Shown: in pieces, positions 12,516 to 25,551 of the stretch
Numbering within the stretch: the stretch's first letter is position 1
Layout: each line of letters begins with the position of its first letter
Assembly (NCBI GenBank): GCA_027604505.1
Contig: JADIIX010000058.1
Coordinates: forward strand, 62,001-126,000
DNA length: 64,000 nucleotides
Source of the DNA: Gonapodya sp. JEL0774
Taxonomy: Eukaryota > Monoblepharomycota > Monoblepharidomycetes > Monoblepharidales > Gonapodyaceae
Direction of reading: 5' to 3'
Made by a program: the position numbers and the translations under genes
Notes under the pieces: model-generated
Seen by the model: only the letters and a program-made list of their open reading frames with translations
What the model was told of the DNA's origin: nothing
The model's database searches: none

Positions 12516-12746
12516 GACTCACATTTGTGTGCAATAATCTCACGAGCTTTCGTGCCCACCGAACAATCGTTCCCGGTAGAATTCGCGGATCGATCCACGG
12601 AGTTGTCGCAAGGGGGGATAACGGTGAGAAGGTCGTTCAAGGTGTAGGGAGATGGGGAAGGTGGATGAGGTGAGGGGGAAGGATGCGTGGAGGACTAAAA
12701 AGACAGACTGATAAGATATATCACACGAAAGACAACTTTCCGACGC

Positions 12747-13208
12747 TCAAAGCCCAATAAAACTTTTCGGGATTCGAGGAGAACAACATGAATATGCACC
12801 CACACGATTGGAAGGAAGGGAATCGTCATCTTCCGGATTCAAAATCAGATTACTGAGTAGACTTTGCTGAAGTGAAAACGATTCTGGACATCGGTAGCTT
12901 GGGTAGCTGGAGATATCCTTTGCCGCCTGGAGTGAAACCGTCAATTCAGCATCCGCACATTGAAACCACCGAAAACCCCACCTCGAAAGCACCCTGACAT
13001 TACCCTTTGATGTCGCCTCTCCTCCATCATCGTGATGCACTGTACTCACTTGTTCCTGCTCTTCAAATCGGCTCAATCCCTCCAGATTCTTGGGTTGTGA
13101 AATTATATCTCCAAAGTTGGAGGGATTCCAGTATTGATTGGCAACATAGTCGCTGAATGGAACGTGTCTGTACAGCGTGCTCGCCCGATTTCGTGTGTCT
13201 GCTGCCAT
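12747..13208 (-). CDS. possible small orphan protein
   Basis: From the ATG at 13208 the frame begins MAADTRNRASTLYRHVPF and stays open to a stop at 12747 (about 153 codons). A good donor (GTGAGTAC, near 13050) lies within it, so the real C terminus may come from another exon set. Composition looks protein-like, but I recognise no domain. It lies head-on behind the CmcJ-like gene, 250 bases downstream of that stop. It could equally be a chance frame. Confidence 0.35.
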   Translation of the reverse strand: MAADTRNRASTLYRHVPFSDYVANQYWNPSNFGDIISQPKNLEGLSRFEEQEQVSTVHHDDGGEATSKGNVRVLSRWGFRWFQCADAELTVSLQAAKDISSYPSYRCPESFSLQQSLLSNLILNPEDDDSLPSNRVGAYSCCSPRIPKSFIGL

Positions 13209-13458
13209 GGCTATGTGGTACGCAGATCTTCGATGTATTATTTGTTTCGAGCCAGTACATAAGCGCAAACGCACACAGGCCTCAGACAACTGCAACACAA
13301 CACCACAAACAAATCACGGTGGACGCAGGGAATCCCACAGGAAATCCCACAGGACAGTTTACATTACCCAATCTCTCTCGTGTTTTTGACTCAAGCGCTT
13401 CTGATCGCAGAATGAAAATGTTTATTCAATCCGGAATCACGGACAAGAAAATATTCGA

Positions 13459-14571
13459 CTACAGCTTTGTCGCTTCAGACTCCCAGAACACCAGCACGCG
13501 CACCTCCAAACTCTCTCTCGGAGGAGCATCCTCACCAGCGCTTGGGTCTCGGAAAGCTCCGTGTGGCGCAAATCTGCTTCGAGAATTCATAGAAACATGA
13601 ACGAGGGTAAAGGATGGCCATGTTTATCGGTCAAGCACCCACCCCGCCTTCCCCGTGCTGCTTTCAAACGTTTTGAGCAAGTAGGCTTCATCTGACTTCT
13701 GCTGCGACAGGAAGTAGAACCTCCTGCCAGGCTTGTGCGCGAAGATACCGGTTTCGCCCACCCGGTGAGGGTACACGAGGTTCTGTGGAATGAGGTCTGC
13801 ATACGGAGTGGATGTGGCATCTGCGAGCGCTAGGGGCCAGGAAACGACCGTCTGAGGTTGAAAAGGTCAGGGGGGTTGCAAAGGTCAGGGCAACTACTCA
13901 GAGAGTGGACACTACACGGAGCTCACCCTGATTGGCCGCCACAAGTTTATGACAGCGAAGCGGCCCTTGGTGAGACGATCTGCATCTTCAGGTGAAAGAT
14001 GGTCTCTTGCCCTTGCATATCCCGACTTCCTGGTGTCTGAAGTTTAGAGGTTACGTCGATACACGGCATTCTGCGAAAAAAGTAGAACACAACACTTACA
14101 ATCGCTGTGGATAGCGTCCCCAGGTCCGATGTTGGTATGAGGAGAGCGAATAACCGTATCGAAAACTATTACGCGAGTCACGTGAATGCATTACTAAGTC
14201 AGGAAGTCATGCGGCTAACCACACCCACCAAGCGTTCTGGTTGCCCCAGTGTACTTTTTTATGATTCTTTCCACCTCTGGGTGGTAAATATTTCTCACCC
14301 GTTCCTCGTCGTAGAATTCATCAGGCTTCAAAGCAGTCGGTTCTCTCACGACCTGGAATCCATTCACGTCCAGAGTGAACACGGAGTCATCGACAGAACG
14401 GAGATCAATGAGTGGAGTGACATGTTCCACGCGCTCGTAATTGGGTCCTCGGTTATACTGGCGGGAGTATGTGGTCGGTTTTTCACCTTTTGGTACTGTC
14501 GCCAAGTCGATGAACCGGAGGCCCGCGTGAACGACACGTGGCTCTGTAGTAGAAGAGATTTGGGCAGACAT
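13459..14571 (-). CDS. CmcJ/AsaB-family hydroxylase/desaturase-like oxygenase
   Basis: Member of the fungal CmcJ/NvfI/AsaB group, non-haem Fe(II)/2-oxoglutarate-type enzymes that act on small metabolites. Exons 14229-14571, 14100-14165, 13927-14036, 13643-13851, 13459-13573 sum to 843 nt, 280 aa. Diagnostic pieces: LVFDTVIRSP, the metal-binding HxD as AIHSDYTRKSGYARARDHL, FAVINLWRPIRTVVSWPLAL, FYFLSQQKSDEAYLLKTFES, and the C-terminal APHGAF...PPRESLEVRVLVF. The intron at 13574-13642 must be spliced to reach the second conserved histidine and the RESLEVR block; without it the protein stops early. The substrate cannot be inferred. Neighbours are a zinc-finger protein and an orphan, which weakly suggests a small metabolite locus. 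Confidence 0.86.
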
Positions 14572-15523
14572 GTTGAATAAGGGCTACCAACGAAACGGTA
14601 ACAAGTGAAAAAAGGAAGATTTGAAAGTTGATGGGAACGTTAGGCGGTATATGTACGCGCCTGTTACGTGGACCTTTCTTATTGCGTCATCGCTGCAGTT
14701 TCGAGATGCATTTGTAATCAAGGCAATAATGAGATGCTCCCCACAGCAGCAGGAGGAACGATCAGTGGGAGACCAAATATGACACCATACCATCGAAAAT
14801 TGCACAACCTGCAACGAAGCTCTTTTAAAGAGTGGGAAATGATACAAAGCTCTCGCAACGAACTCTCAACATGACTGCACGTGACAAGGAAGATCTTGTA
14901 GTCTCTGCCTCATCGCAAAACGGTGGGTACGTCACAGTAGTTTTCCGAATCGACGATCAGCACCTGACTGCATCCAACAACACTTCCCAGAATCTAGCGC
15001 GAAAGAAGTGAGCGAGCTGTCTACAGCATCCGCCTTGGTCGCATCCCTTCGGCGGCTTCTGGGGTACTTTGTGGTGGACATAGAAGTTGAAGGAGATCCA
15101 ATGTGGTTAGAGCGGAAGATTTGGCTGGGACATTAAAGAAAGTGTGGTTGTGTTGGTGGGGGCTTGAGGAGTTCTGGTGTTCATTCAATTGTTTAGTTGT
15201 CTCATCAACATTTTGGTATTGAATTGTCGAATCTTGCAAAATTTCATTACTCAATAGCACGATAGTTTTCATTTCAAAATGAGTGACCGCTTAGAGAACT
15301 TACCAGAGTTGACGGGCCGATGTAGCTCAACGTCGCGCGACACCTTCCTCTGCCCCGCACCAACATTACACTTCATCTTCCCTCTCCGCCTTCTCTTTTT
15401 GGAGCCTTTGACTTGGTCGAAGAGTTTTGAGTGAGTCCGAGTCTGGTTTTATGCTACATTAGATCCCCCCTTCGACTCTCGGACGGTTTAGGTGTGCAAA
15501 TCGTGAAATGCGACTGACTCTAT
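14572..15523. other. intergenic region
   Basis: Holds the promoter side of the oxygenase gene and the 3' side of RPT4. Only short frames are present. A stretch near 15317 (gatgtagctcaac) resembles the start of a tRNA, but no matching acceptor stem or T-loop follows. Confidence 0.5.
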
Positions 15524-17853
<2,330 letters not shown>

Positions 17854-18228
17854 GGCTCAAGCTTGCTCAATGTCGGACGAAGTGGTGGGTTGCGGAAGTT
17901 CGTCCTGGACCACTTGGGATCCCTCCACTACCAACACTCCCGACGTAATTTTGTTCCGAGGACACTGGGAAGTCCAAGGATTTCACGACTAGAAAGTACT
18001 ACAAGGATTGTACATGCTGCTAACTTTCAGAGCTCGGATATATGATCCTCTTTGCAATCAAATCACCAGAAAACCACCAATTAAGTGATTTGATTTTGCC
18101 TAGAATCCATCCACGTTCAAGGCTTTGTCACTATAAAGTTATACAGTTGAACACCATCAGTTGTGCACGGGCTGTCCACCAACGTGACACGTTTATTCCC
18201 ATCTGTCTTCGATTTGAGCACCACCATC
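17854..18228. promoter_or_regulatory. divergent promoter region RPT4 / mtSSB
   Basis: 375 bases separate the start codons of two genes read in opposite directions, so both promoters must lie here or in 5' UTRs. No TATA-like element or operator could be assigned with confidence. Confidence 0.45.
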
Positions 18229-19538
18229 ATGAGCTTCCAACTCGCCGCTAGCATGATCTCCCGGGCTCCGTTTCTCGCATCCCCAGCAATAGCTGTTGCA
18301 GCCCGTCGGACAATGTCGGACACACCAAAGGATATCAACAAGGTCAGGGTCGTAGGACGTGAGTTCAGCCGTAAAATGGGAGCACTCATCACCTATACAC
18401 GAAATCTGTGTGCTCGGGGGCTCATTTTTGGGAGGATAAGGTAACCAAGCAATCTCTACACTCGGGCGAAACTTTGATTCGACCCGAGGGTGAGGTTTTC
18501 CGGTTCCACCTCCTGGCATTTCGATCAATTTTACTTCGATTGTGCTTGTGCATGCCTCCCTGCGCCTTTGAAACTCACTCTTCCCTGATCTGGCCTTTGA
18601 CAATTCATTACTTTGGCAAAACTACTGCGCAGGCGTTGTTGACCCACCCAGCTTCTACAAGTTTCAAAAAGAAGGGTCTACTGGTGGCGTCTCAACTATT
18701 CGTGTGGTGACGGTTGAGCACATAAAGGTTGCCGACAAGGAGTGGGATGGGCGGACCTTCCACACGGTGAGTGTCAAGACCCCAAAGGATACTAGTAAGG
18801 AGGCCATTGTATCATTCAAGGTAAAGGAATGAGGATAATGGGGAGAACTCGGACTGCGGTCTGTTTCTTTCGTCGCCTGGGGTGGCCCTAATCGCACAGA
18901 ACGAAAATGGAATGTCTCTTGACGCCAGGGGAGTGTTAGAGAATCTGTTATTGGGCCTTACACGCAACACAAGAGGGGGTGCGAAATGCCGTGTCCTGAT
19001 AAGATTACTCGCTCCATACCTGACCAATTCTCACTTGGCTGGTCTGACCTTTTCCATTAATTTGCAGATCAAAAGCTTCCAATCAGACGTCAACGATCAA
19101 ATCTTGGCGGCGGAGCTCCAGCCGGGCAACTGGATCGAAGTCGACGGAAAGTTGAGAGGTGATTCATGGACAGGCAGGGTAGGTTGATCATTTGCGAATT
19201 CCGCGGAAGAATGCAGGGGACCATTTTTTGTGAGCCTTGGCATTTCCGTGTCAAGTGGGGAGAAGGTCACAACTCCAATCGTGTGTTTGGGTGGGAGGGA
19301 ATCGTCAGGGGATAGGGTGGTGGTTGTCTCCGGAAAACGCTCTTTGTCTCGACAACTTTGTGCCAATTTCGCTAACCTGGGTCGGGGGGGGGGGGGGGGG
19401 GGNNNNNNNNNNCATCCCTGAACGGTTACACTGGTTTCGCAATCGCAGGACGGAGCGAAACGATCACGTATTGTTATTGAAATCGGCAAGGAAGGTTCCT
19501 TCAAGCTTTTGAACCGGGACACTGCGCCGGTGCAATAA
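18229..19538 (+). CDS. single-stranded DNA-binding (SSB/Rim1-like) OB-fold protein, probably mitochondrial
   Basis: Exons 18229-18358, 18633-18820, 19068-19178, 19449-19538 sum to 519 nt, 172 aa. The start MSFQLAASMISRAPFL...AVAARRTMS looks like a mitochondrial presequence. The body follows the SSB pattern in order: KDINKVRVVGR (beta 1), GRTFHTVSVK (like the T-x-WH-x-V strand), AAELQPGNWIEVDGKLR (like the A-x-x-L-x-KG-x-x-VEG strand), and RSRIVIEI...FKLL at the end. The role would be coating single-stranded mtDNA during replication. Overall identity to well-known SSBs looks low, so another OB-fold function is possible. The last intron contains a 19-base G run and an assembly gap. Confidence 0.65.
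19384..19412. other. G homopolymer plus 10-N assembly gap
   Basis: Nineteen Gs (19384-19402) followed by ten Ns (19403-19412), inside the last intron of the SSB-like gene. The true length is unknown. Confidence 0.95.
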
Positions 19539-20427
19539 ACCGCCGTTTCCTCTCTGTTCCCTGAGTGCTCTCTCTCGATGTGTGGAGTGGCTAGGTGGAG
19601 TGAGGTGATACACTGGGCTGTTAACGAATTGTAGTGACGAGTGAAAGCCTAGAGGAGGTGGATGCATTGTATAGATAACATGGTTGAGATCAGAGAATTT
19701 CTAAGCTCGCCGAAGGTTTGCGGGAATCGTTTGAATTTTTGCGAACGGGTGGGACTGGAGAGAATTTCCCTTTCCAAGCAAGAATATTTGCACGCAATTT
19801 ATTAAGATTCACATTCTCGCAAGGGAAACACATGAGTTCTTTGTATTTGTGATTCATATTCCTTTACACTGCTCTAATAAATCTGCCCCCCCAATCCACG
19901 GAACGGGTTTTGGGTGTCTGGGGGTGTGTGCTGGATGTGCCACACCCCCACGCTCTCCCTGTGTACTCACGTCCCTCCTGCATACTCGTTCCCAATAATC
20001 ACCTTGATAGTTTCCGCGAAAAGAATCTGAGACATCTTCCTTTATCGCACCTGCAACACTTCTTGGCATCAAAAAGCTTTGTTTCTTGTCTGATCGCACC
20101 AATCTCCTGCATTTGGCCTTACAGGTGAGCCATTACTGCTGCTGGGAGAGGCGATTGGATGTGTGATGGAAGTTTTTGGGCCCATATTTTGGAGCGAAGA
20201 TAGTTTTCCAGACGCGGAACCTCCCCATTGTCCGATATTCTGTGTGAAATATTTCGGTTTCTTGGCGCTTTCACTCGAACTTCCGACAGGAGCTCACTCA
20301 CTCTATCCCTGTTGTTTCTACGCACCTTATTTCTACTGCTCGCCGTGTTTGGCGGGGCTTGCTGTGAATCATTGGGCTTGCAGCTTCACTCGGACCGACC
20401 ACCCCAAATCCCGTTCACGAACCATCC
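19539..20427. other. intergenic region
   Basis: About 890 bases between two plus-strand genes. Frames of up to 140 codons exist (20163-20585 overlaps the next start), but none shows family motifs. It is taken as the 3' flank of the SSB-like gene and the promoter and 5' UTR of IFA38. Confidence 0.5.
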
Positions 20428-21926
20428 ATGGCACCCGCACTCATAACCGCCGTTATTCAAGATATTGCTCGGATTCCCTGGCCAATATTCTTTCTAATTT
20501 TTGCGGTCGGCGTCATTGCATCGTATCGCATTATCGGATCCGCTGCATCGCTCATGTACAAGTTCACGTACGGGAAGAAGACTGATTTCGCCAAGTATGG
20601 CGCAAAGAAAGGTGGCTGGGGTGAGTTGCGAGGATAAGGAGGCAGATGGAGGAGAGCTTTGCTTCTCTGTGTTCTTGTTTATGATCGCATTTCCAGCAGT
20701 CATCTTGCTATTTTTTGAGTCTTGTGGGCAATTCTGACGATATATCCCTTTCTCCCTTTTGTTTTCCATATTTTTGCCAGCTCTGGTCACCGGCGCATCT
20801 GACGGAATCGGCAAGCAGTTCGCCATCCAGCTGTCCCAGAAAGGAATGAACGTGATTCTGGCTGCACGTCGAAAGGAGAAGCTTGACGAGGTCGCCGCCG
20901 CTCTCGCCAAAGACGTTCAACACAAAATTATTCTCCTTGACGTGTCGGATAACGGTCACGCAGGATGGACTGAGATCGATGATTTCCGCAAGGAGTTGGA
21001 AGCCAAAGGGGACATGATCAGCGTTCTCGTCAACAACGCCGGCGTCTCCTACGACTTCCCAACACCTTTCGAGGAGTTATCTCAGGCTAAATCTGACCAG
21101 ATTATTGACGGTGAATCTCCGAATGCGAGACGACCTGTTGTTAATTTGATTCTGAGTTCTGCCGCGGCTGCATTTCATTCTCAGTTAACTGCAAGGCTGT
21201 TATGCGTATCACTAAATTGATCATGCCTAGCATGCTCACTCGCAAAAATGGTCTCGTGAGTCCTCCCCGTTGACGTACATTTTGGAGTATTGGGCACCCT
21301 GCTTATCAACACTATCCGCGAACAATAGGTTCTCAACCTCGGCTCCTGCGTTGGTCAGATCCCCGTAGCATACCTTGCCGTTTACTCTGGCTCGAAGGGT
21401 TTCTTGAAATACTGGTCTATGGCCGTTGGACAAGAAGCAAAGGAGAACGGCGTTCAGTTTGAGAACCTCAACACTTGGTGGGTAGAAAGCGAGCCACCTT
21501 ATCGCTGTTCGACCATCAAAATGTGTCTTGTTATCCACAGGTTCGTTTCCACCGCCATGTCAAAGATCCGAAAAGCCACTTGGGACGTGCCCACAGCGGA
21601 GGACTACGTTCGCCACGTTCTGTCTTACTGCGGCCAGGGTCATTTGTCGTGGACTCCTTACCCCTCACACGCTCTGTTCGCATGGATTGTCGACAACGTT
21701 GCTTCCAGGAGACAGGCAATGGAATGGTTCTGGAACTCTCAGAAGGTTTGTTGGCCTCAGTTTATACGATGCTTCGGACGATCAGAACGTCCAGTAACCT
21801 TTGAATAATTCCCATTCTTACCAGGCCATTCGTGAGATCGCGCTGTTGAAGAAGAAGAAGAAGCTGGAGGAGGCAAGGAAAGCCGCAGACGCAGCCGCCG
21901 CAGCGGGACAGCCGGTCAAGGCATAA
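20428..21926 (+). CDS. IFA38: very-long-chain 3-oxoacyl-CoA reductase (Ifa38 / HSD17B12-like)
   Basis: NADPH-dependent reductase, second step of ER fatty-acid elongation. Exons 20428-20620, 20781-21110, 21185-21255, 21329-21477, 21541-21745, 21825-21926 sum to 1050 nt, 349 aa. An N-terminal membrane helix (IPWPIFFLIFAVGVIASY) precedes the SDR fold: cofactor loop ALVTGASDGIGKQFA, NNAGVS, catalytic Ser in LNLGSCVG and Tyr-Lys in AVYSGSKGFLKYWS. Next comes the family-specific LNTWFVSTAMSKIRKATW. The tail is Lys- and Ala-rich (LLKKKKKLEEARKAAD), which could act in ER retention. It is complete and should be active. Confidence 0.94.
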
Positions 21927-22255
21927 ATCATCTCGCATTCCGTTGTCTCAGGCATATTAGAGTTGGAATTTTGTTGGTGTGCGATATTGATTGGAGGGAG
22001 ATTGTCGAGATGCCGTCTGTATTTGATACCTTTCATCCAAACGAAGTAGAAATTGTAGTCAAACTCCACCAATCAATTTCATAGACCTTACACCTGTTGC
22101 GCCGGGGCGGCGGAACCAGTAAGGACACTGCGGATTGTCACGGCAACAGATTTTAAACATTACGATTCACCCCCAGGTAAACAAAGAGTCTCAATACTGT
22201 GTAGCTCCAACAGCCCATCAAGCAATTATCATGTCCTAAAATGGCGATGTACACT
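21927..22255. other. convergent intergenic region
   Basis: Lies between the stops of IFA38 (+) and the V-ATPase subunit gene (-). It should contain both 3' ends. No gene-like frame was seen. Confidence 0.5.
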
Positions 22256-23012
22256 TCAGAAACCCCTGGTGAAACATGGTCCCCCTGCTTTGGTGTTGAG
22301 AATCAGGCTTACAATGAGTCCGTACAGACCTAGCACCTCAGCAAAGATAAGAATGAGAACCATTCCGACAAAAAGCCGGGGTTGATAAGCGTAACCGCGT
22401 ACTCCGGAGTCACCGACGATCCCAATGGCGTATCCAGCAGCCATGCCAGCGAAGCCCGTCGCGGTACCGGCCCCAAAGTGGACAAAGCCCGAAAATGGTG
22501 AGTAGTCCGTCGCGGATATGTTGCCTGAGATGAGGACAGCAACTACGAGTCCGTAGACGGATATGATACCAGCCATAACGACTGAAGGGGGAAGGAAACA
22601 GGATGACACAAGAGGGGGTGCGTACGGGTTGTTGCCGTCAGCAAGCACATCCAAGACACACATCAGCGTACTCCGCTCGCTTTTGCAACGCCAACAATAA
22701 CGGCCTTCTTGTCTCCGGAAAGTGTTCCCTGCCCTCACCCCAGAACTCTGCCGATTCCTCCGTCTGCGCAGGATGCTCACCTGGGATCAAACTTTTCATA
22801 ATAAGGTCAGGCCTAAACTGTCCCATACCCGAAATTCCAATGCCAGCCTTCGCTGTCCCGTATGCAGCTCCAACGGATGAGAAGATCATGGCCATCGCAA
22901 CGCCAGCGTGGCCAAAGAATGGGGACCAGAGCGGGCACGGCCCATCCGCGAGTTGCAGATAGTAGTCAGTATTTCCTGTAGCATACAGGGAATTTGTAAG
23001 ATTGTACGCCAT
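22256..23012 (-). CDS. VMA3: V-type ATPase proteolipid subunit c
   Basis: Forms the proton-carrying c-ring of the vacuolar H+-ATPase. Exons 22781-23012 and 22256-22581 give 558 nt, 185 aa. Four membrane helices are visible: [20 protein letters not shown], the [20 protein letters not shown] helix formed across the splice, the glycine-rich [19 protein letters not shown], and [19 protein letters not shown]. The essential carboxylate is the Glu in FAEVLG of helix 4. It lacks the long N-terminal extension of the c'' type. At 185 aa it is about 25 residues longer than yeast Vma3, mostly in both tails. Confidence 0.95.
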
Positions 23013-23332
23013 TAGGGGAAGATGCTCTGGATCGGAAAGTTATTTAAAGAGGGAATGGAGCCGGTTCCGCCCCCGCAGACGGGAGGATACGGGACGACCG
23101 AATTAACAAACGAACAATACGCGTCGAATGAGCGCAACGCGTCGACGCTTACCTTGCTCGCAGGTATTGGAGCAGAGCCCTTGGACCTAAGGAATGACGG
23201 CAGGCTCGGGGAACACGCGGAAAAATTGGTTTTACCACTTCCAATCGAACACTCAAGATACATGCAAGTACAGACTGATGACAATCGTGTATCAATTGGC
23301 TGCTGTCCCTCCCTCTTCCACACTATTCTACC
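23013..23332. other. intergenic region
   Basis: Upstream of VMA3 and downstream of PDB1, both on the minus strand. A 104-codon plus-strand frame (23022-23336) has no family motif and is taken as chance. Confidence 0.5.
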
Positions 23333-25252
23333 TTAGTTCCTTCCGTGCTTCCCCAGCGTTCGCCTGACCACTTTAATGATATTGTCAGTCTGTGGTACCG
23401 CTGCAGTCTCAAGATTTGCGGCGTATGGCATAGGAACATCAGCACCAGTGACACGAGCAACTGGGGCGTCAAGATAGTCAAAGGCATCACCTGAAAGGAA
23501 TACGAATCAATCATCCAATTCCAGGAGTGTCGTTATTTGGGCAGGCGTGCGTTGATTGAAGCATTTTAGGTGCAGCACAAATGGATGTAAAAAAGAAATC
23601 CGCTTGGAGGTTGGCGGAGATAGTATAGAGGCGTGCTTATATTACACTCACTCTCCATGATTGCCGCTGCAATCTCTGCCCCCACTCCATGTTGCGGCCA
23701 TCCTTGCTCAATTGTCACGATGCGATTGGTCTTTTTAACGCTCGCAATAAGAGTCGACACGTCCAACGGACGGATCGACCGCAAATTGATGACTTCCGCG
23801 GAAATACCCTCCTTGGCGAGAACTTCGGCCGCTTCCATGGTGGGTGTCATAGTACGGGAAAAAGAGACGAGCGTTATGTCCTTGCCTGATAGCGAAGCGG
23901 TGGAACAAATATTACACTGAGACTAGAATTATTGCTTTGACTTGCTCTTTGTGGGCCACCGTACCTTCTCGTTCGATCTTAGCTTTGCCAATGGGTAGAA
24001 CAAACTCCTTGTCCAGCGCCTCTTTGCTAATGGGGAAAGATACACCGTACATGATCTCGGATTCAAGAACACAGACCGGGTTCGGATCCCGAATTGCAGC
24101 CTGGAAAATTTAAACACGCAGACCCTTTAGAACTGGGACAATCAGATGTCCCTCGACTCCCAGCCTGTCATGAAGTTCTGAAGAAGTACAATGCTGCTCC
24201 CTAGATCCATATTTACTCCGTCCCCTTGTTTTCGTTTGCGATTACGAAGAAGTGGACAAACTCACCTTCATCAAACCCCTGGCATCTTCAGCATTCCAGG
24301 GTGCCACCACCTTCAATCCTGGTACCGCTCCATACCAGCTTGCAAAGCACTGGGTATGCTGGGCGCCAACGCCAGGGGCTGCGCCGTTAGGCCCTCGGAA
24401 AACGATGGGAACTTCAGCTTGGCCAGCTGCCATATAACGCGCCTTGGCGGCAGAATTGATTATGTGGTCGATCGACTAATGGAGGTTTAAGTGGGCAGAC
24501 ATGAGGCACCAGAAAATAATGAGGTTGTTCAACGATTTCAGAGATTGTCCCATTCGCGATAGCACATCGCAAAATCGCATATGCATATGGGGATAACAGC
24601 AATCCAAGTCAGTGAGGAAGAGAAACATTCAGATCAATAGCACCAATGGCCAGAACTCAAGCCGATCCTACCTGCATTGCGAAGTTCCATGTCATGAACT
24701 CGCAGACAGGTTTAAGTCCGTTCATTGCTGCACCAACGGCGATTCCAGTGAAACCCATTTCCGTGATAGGAGTATCAATAACTCTCTTGTCACCGTACTT
24801 GTCCAGGAGCCCCTTGGTGACCTGGAAACGGAGGTAACGGGGGACACTCGAATTGAGATGCTGTCCAGCATGGAATGTCAAAATCTGACAGGCGCACCTT
24901 GTAGGCACCATTGTAAAGTGCCACTTCCTCTCCGAGAATGAAAACTTTATCGTCGCGGGCCATCTCCTCATCGAGAGCCGAGTTGAAAGCTTCTCGGACT
25001 GTAATCTAGGGGAGTTTACATTCACGGGCCAACAGGTCATGCTAGCTTCCAACAACAAAAACTGGCATTTTAATCGATGAAGTTTCAGCTCACAACTGTT
25101 TGACCATCAGCTGCAGGTGCTGCGTATGTTCGCTTTTGAATTCGTGGAAGTCGTTGAACCCGACGAGAAGAGATAAGGGCTGTTGCTGCTGGGGATAAGG
25201 TCGCAACTCGGGTAACGGTGGGAGTGGCAACAGACGAAAGCCGAAGAAGCAT
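23333..25252 (-). CDS. PDB1: pyruvate dehydrogenase E1 component subunit beta, mitochondrial
   Basis: Forms the thiamine-diphosphate-dependent E1 heterotetramer that feeds acetyl-CoA into the TCA cycle. Exons 25094-25252, 24898-25005, 24672-24821, 24266-24475, 23965-24100, 23652-23885, 23333-23490 sum to 1155 nt, 384 aa. The start is an Arg/Ser-rich mitochondrial presequence ([19 protein letters not shown]). Conserved blocks: [85 protein letters not shown]-like [17 protein letters not shown], and the C-terminal [11 protein letters not shown]. The upstream in-frame TTG at 25345 was rejected in favour of the first ATG. No lesions were seen. Confidence 0.95.
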
Positions 25253-25551
25253 TTGTGTTGAGAATGTTGAGTGTAGATTAAGGAAGAGTTGGGGTGACAG
25301 GGCCCACGCGGAGGTTGAAGAATAGACGCTCAGAGATGAGAGCAATCTTGGCGCGTGAAAATGGCGCGCTCAGTTGCTGGTATCGTGGATGGATCGGAAA
25401 ATCGCCCGTAACTCGGCCGATTTATGTGCGGGGTTGGGGTTGTTTTGCAGCCGGCGTACCGTCCTCACGACGGGACGATCAAACGCAAGTATTAAAATTA
25501 TTTCTATTTCTCACTTATCAGTTGTAATACCTGCACCTATTACTACCACAC

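Noticed and set aside
15310-15400. tRNA-like start gatgtagctcaac
   Set aside because: No acceptor-stem partner and no GTTCRANTC T-loop within the expected distance.
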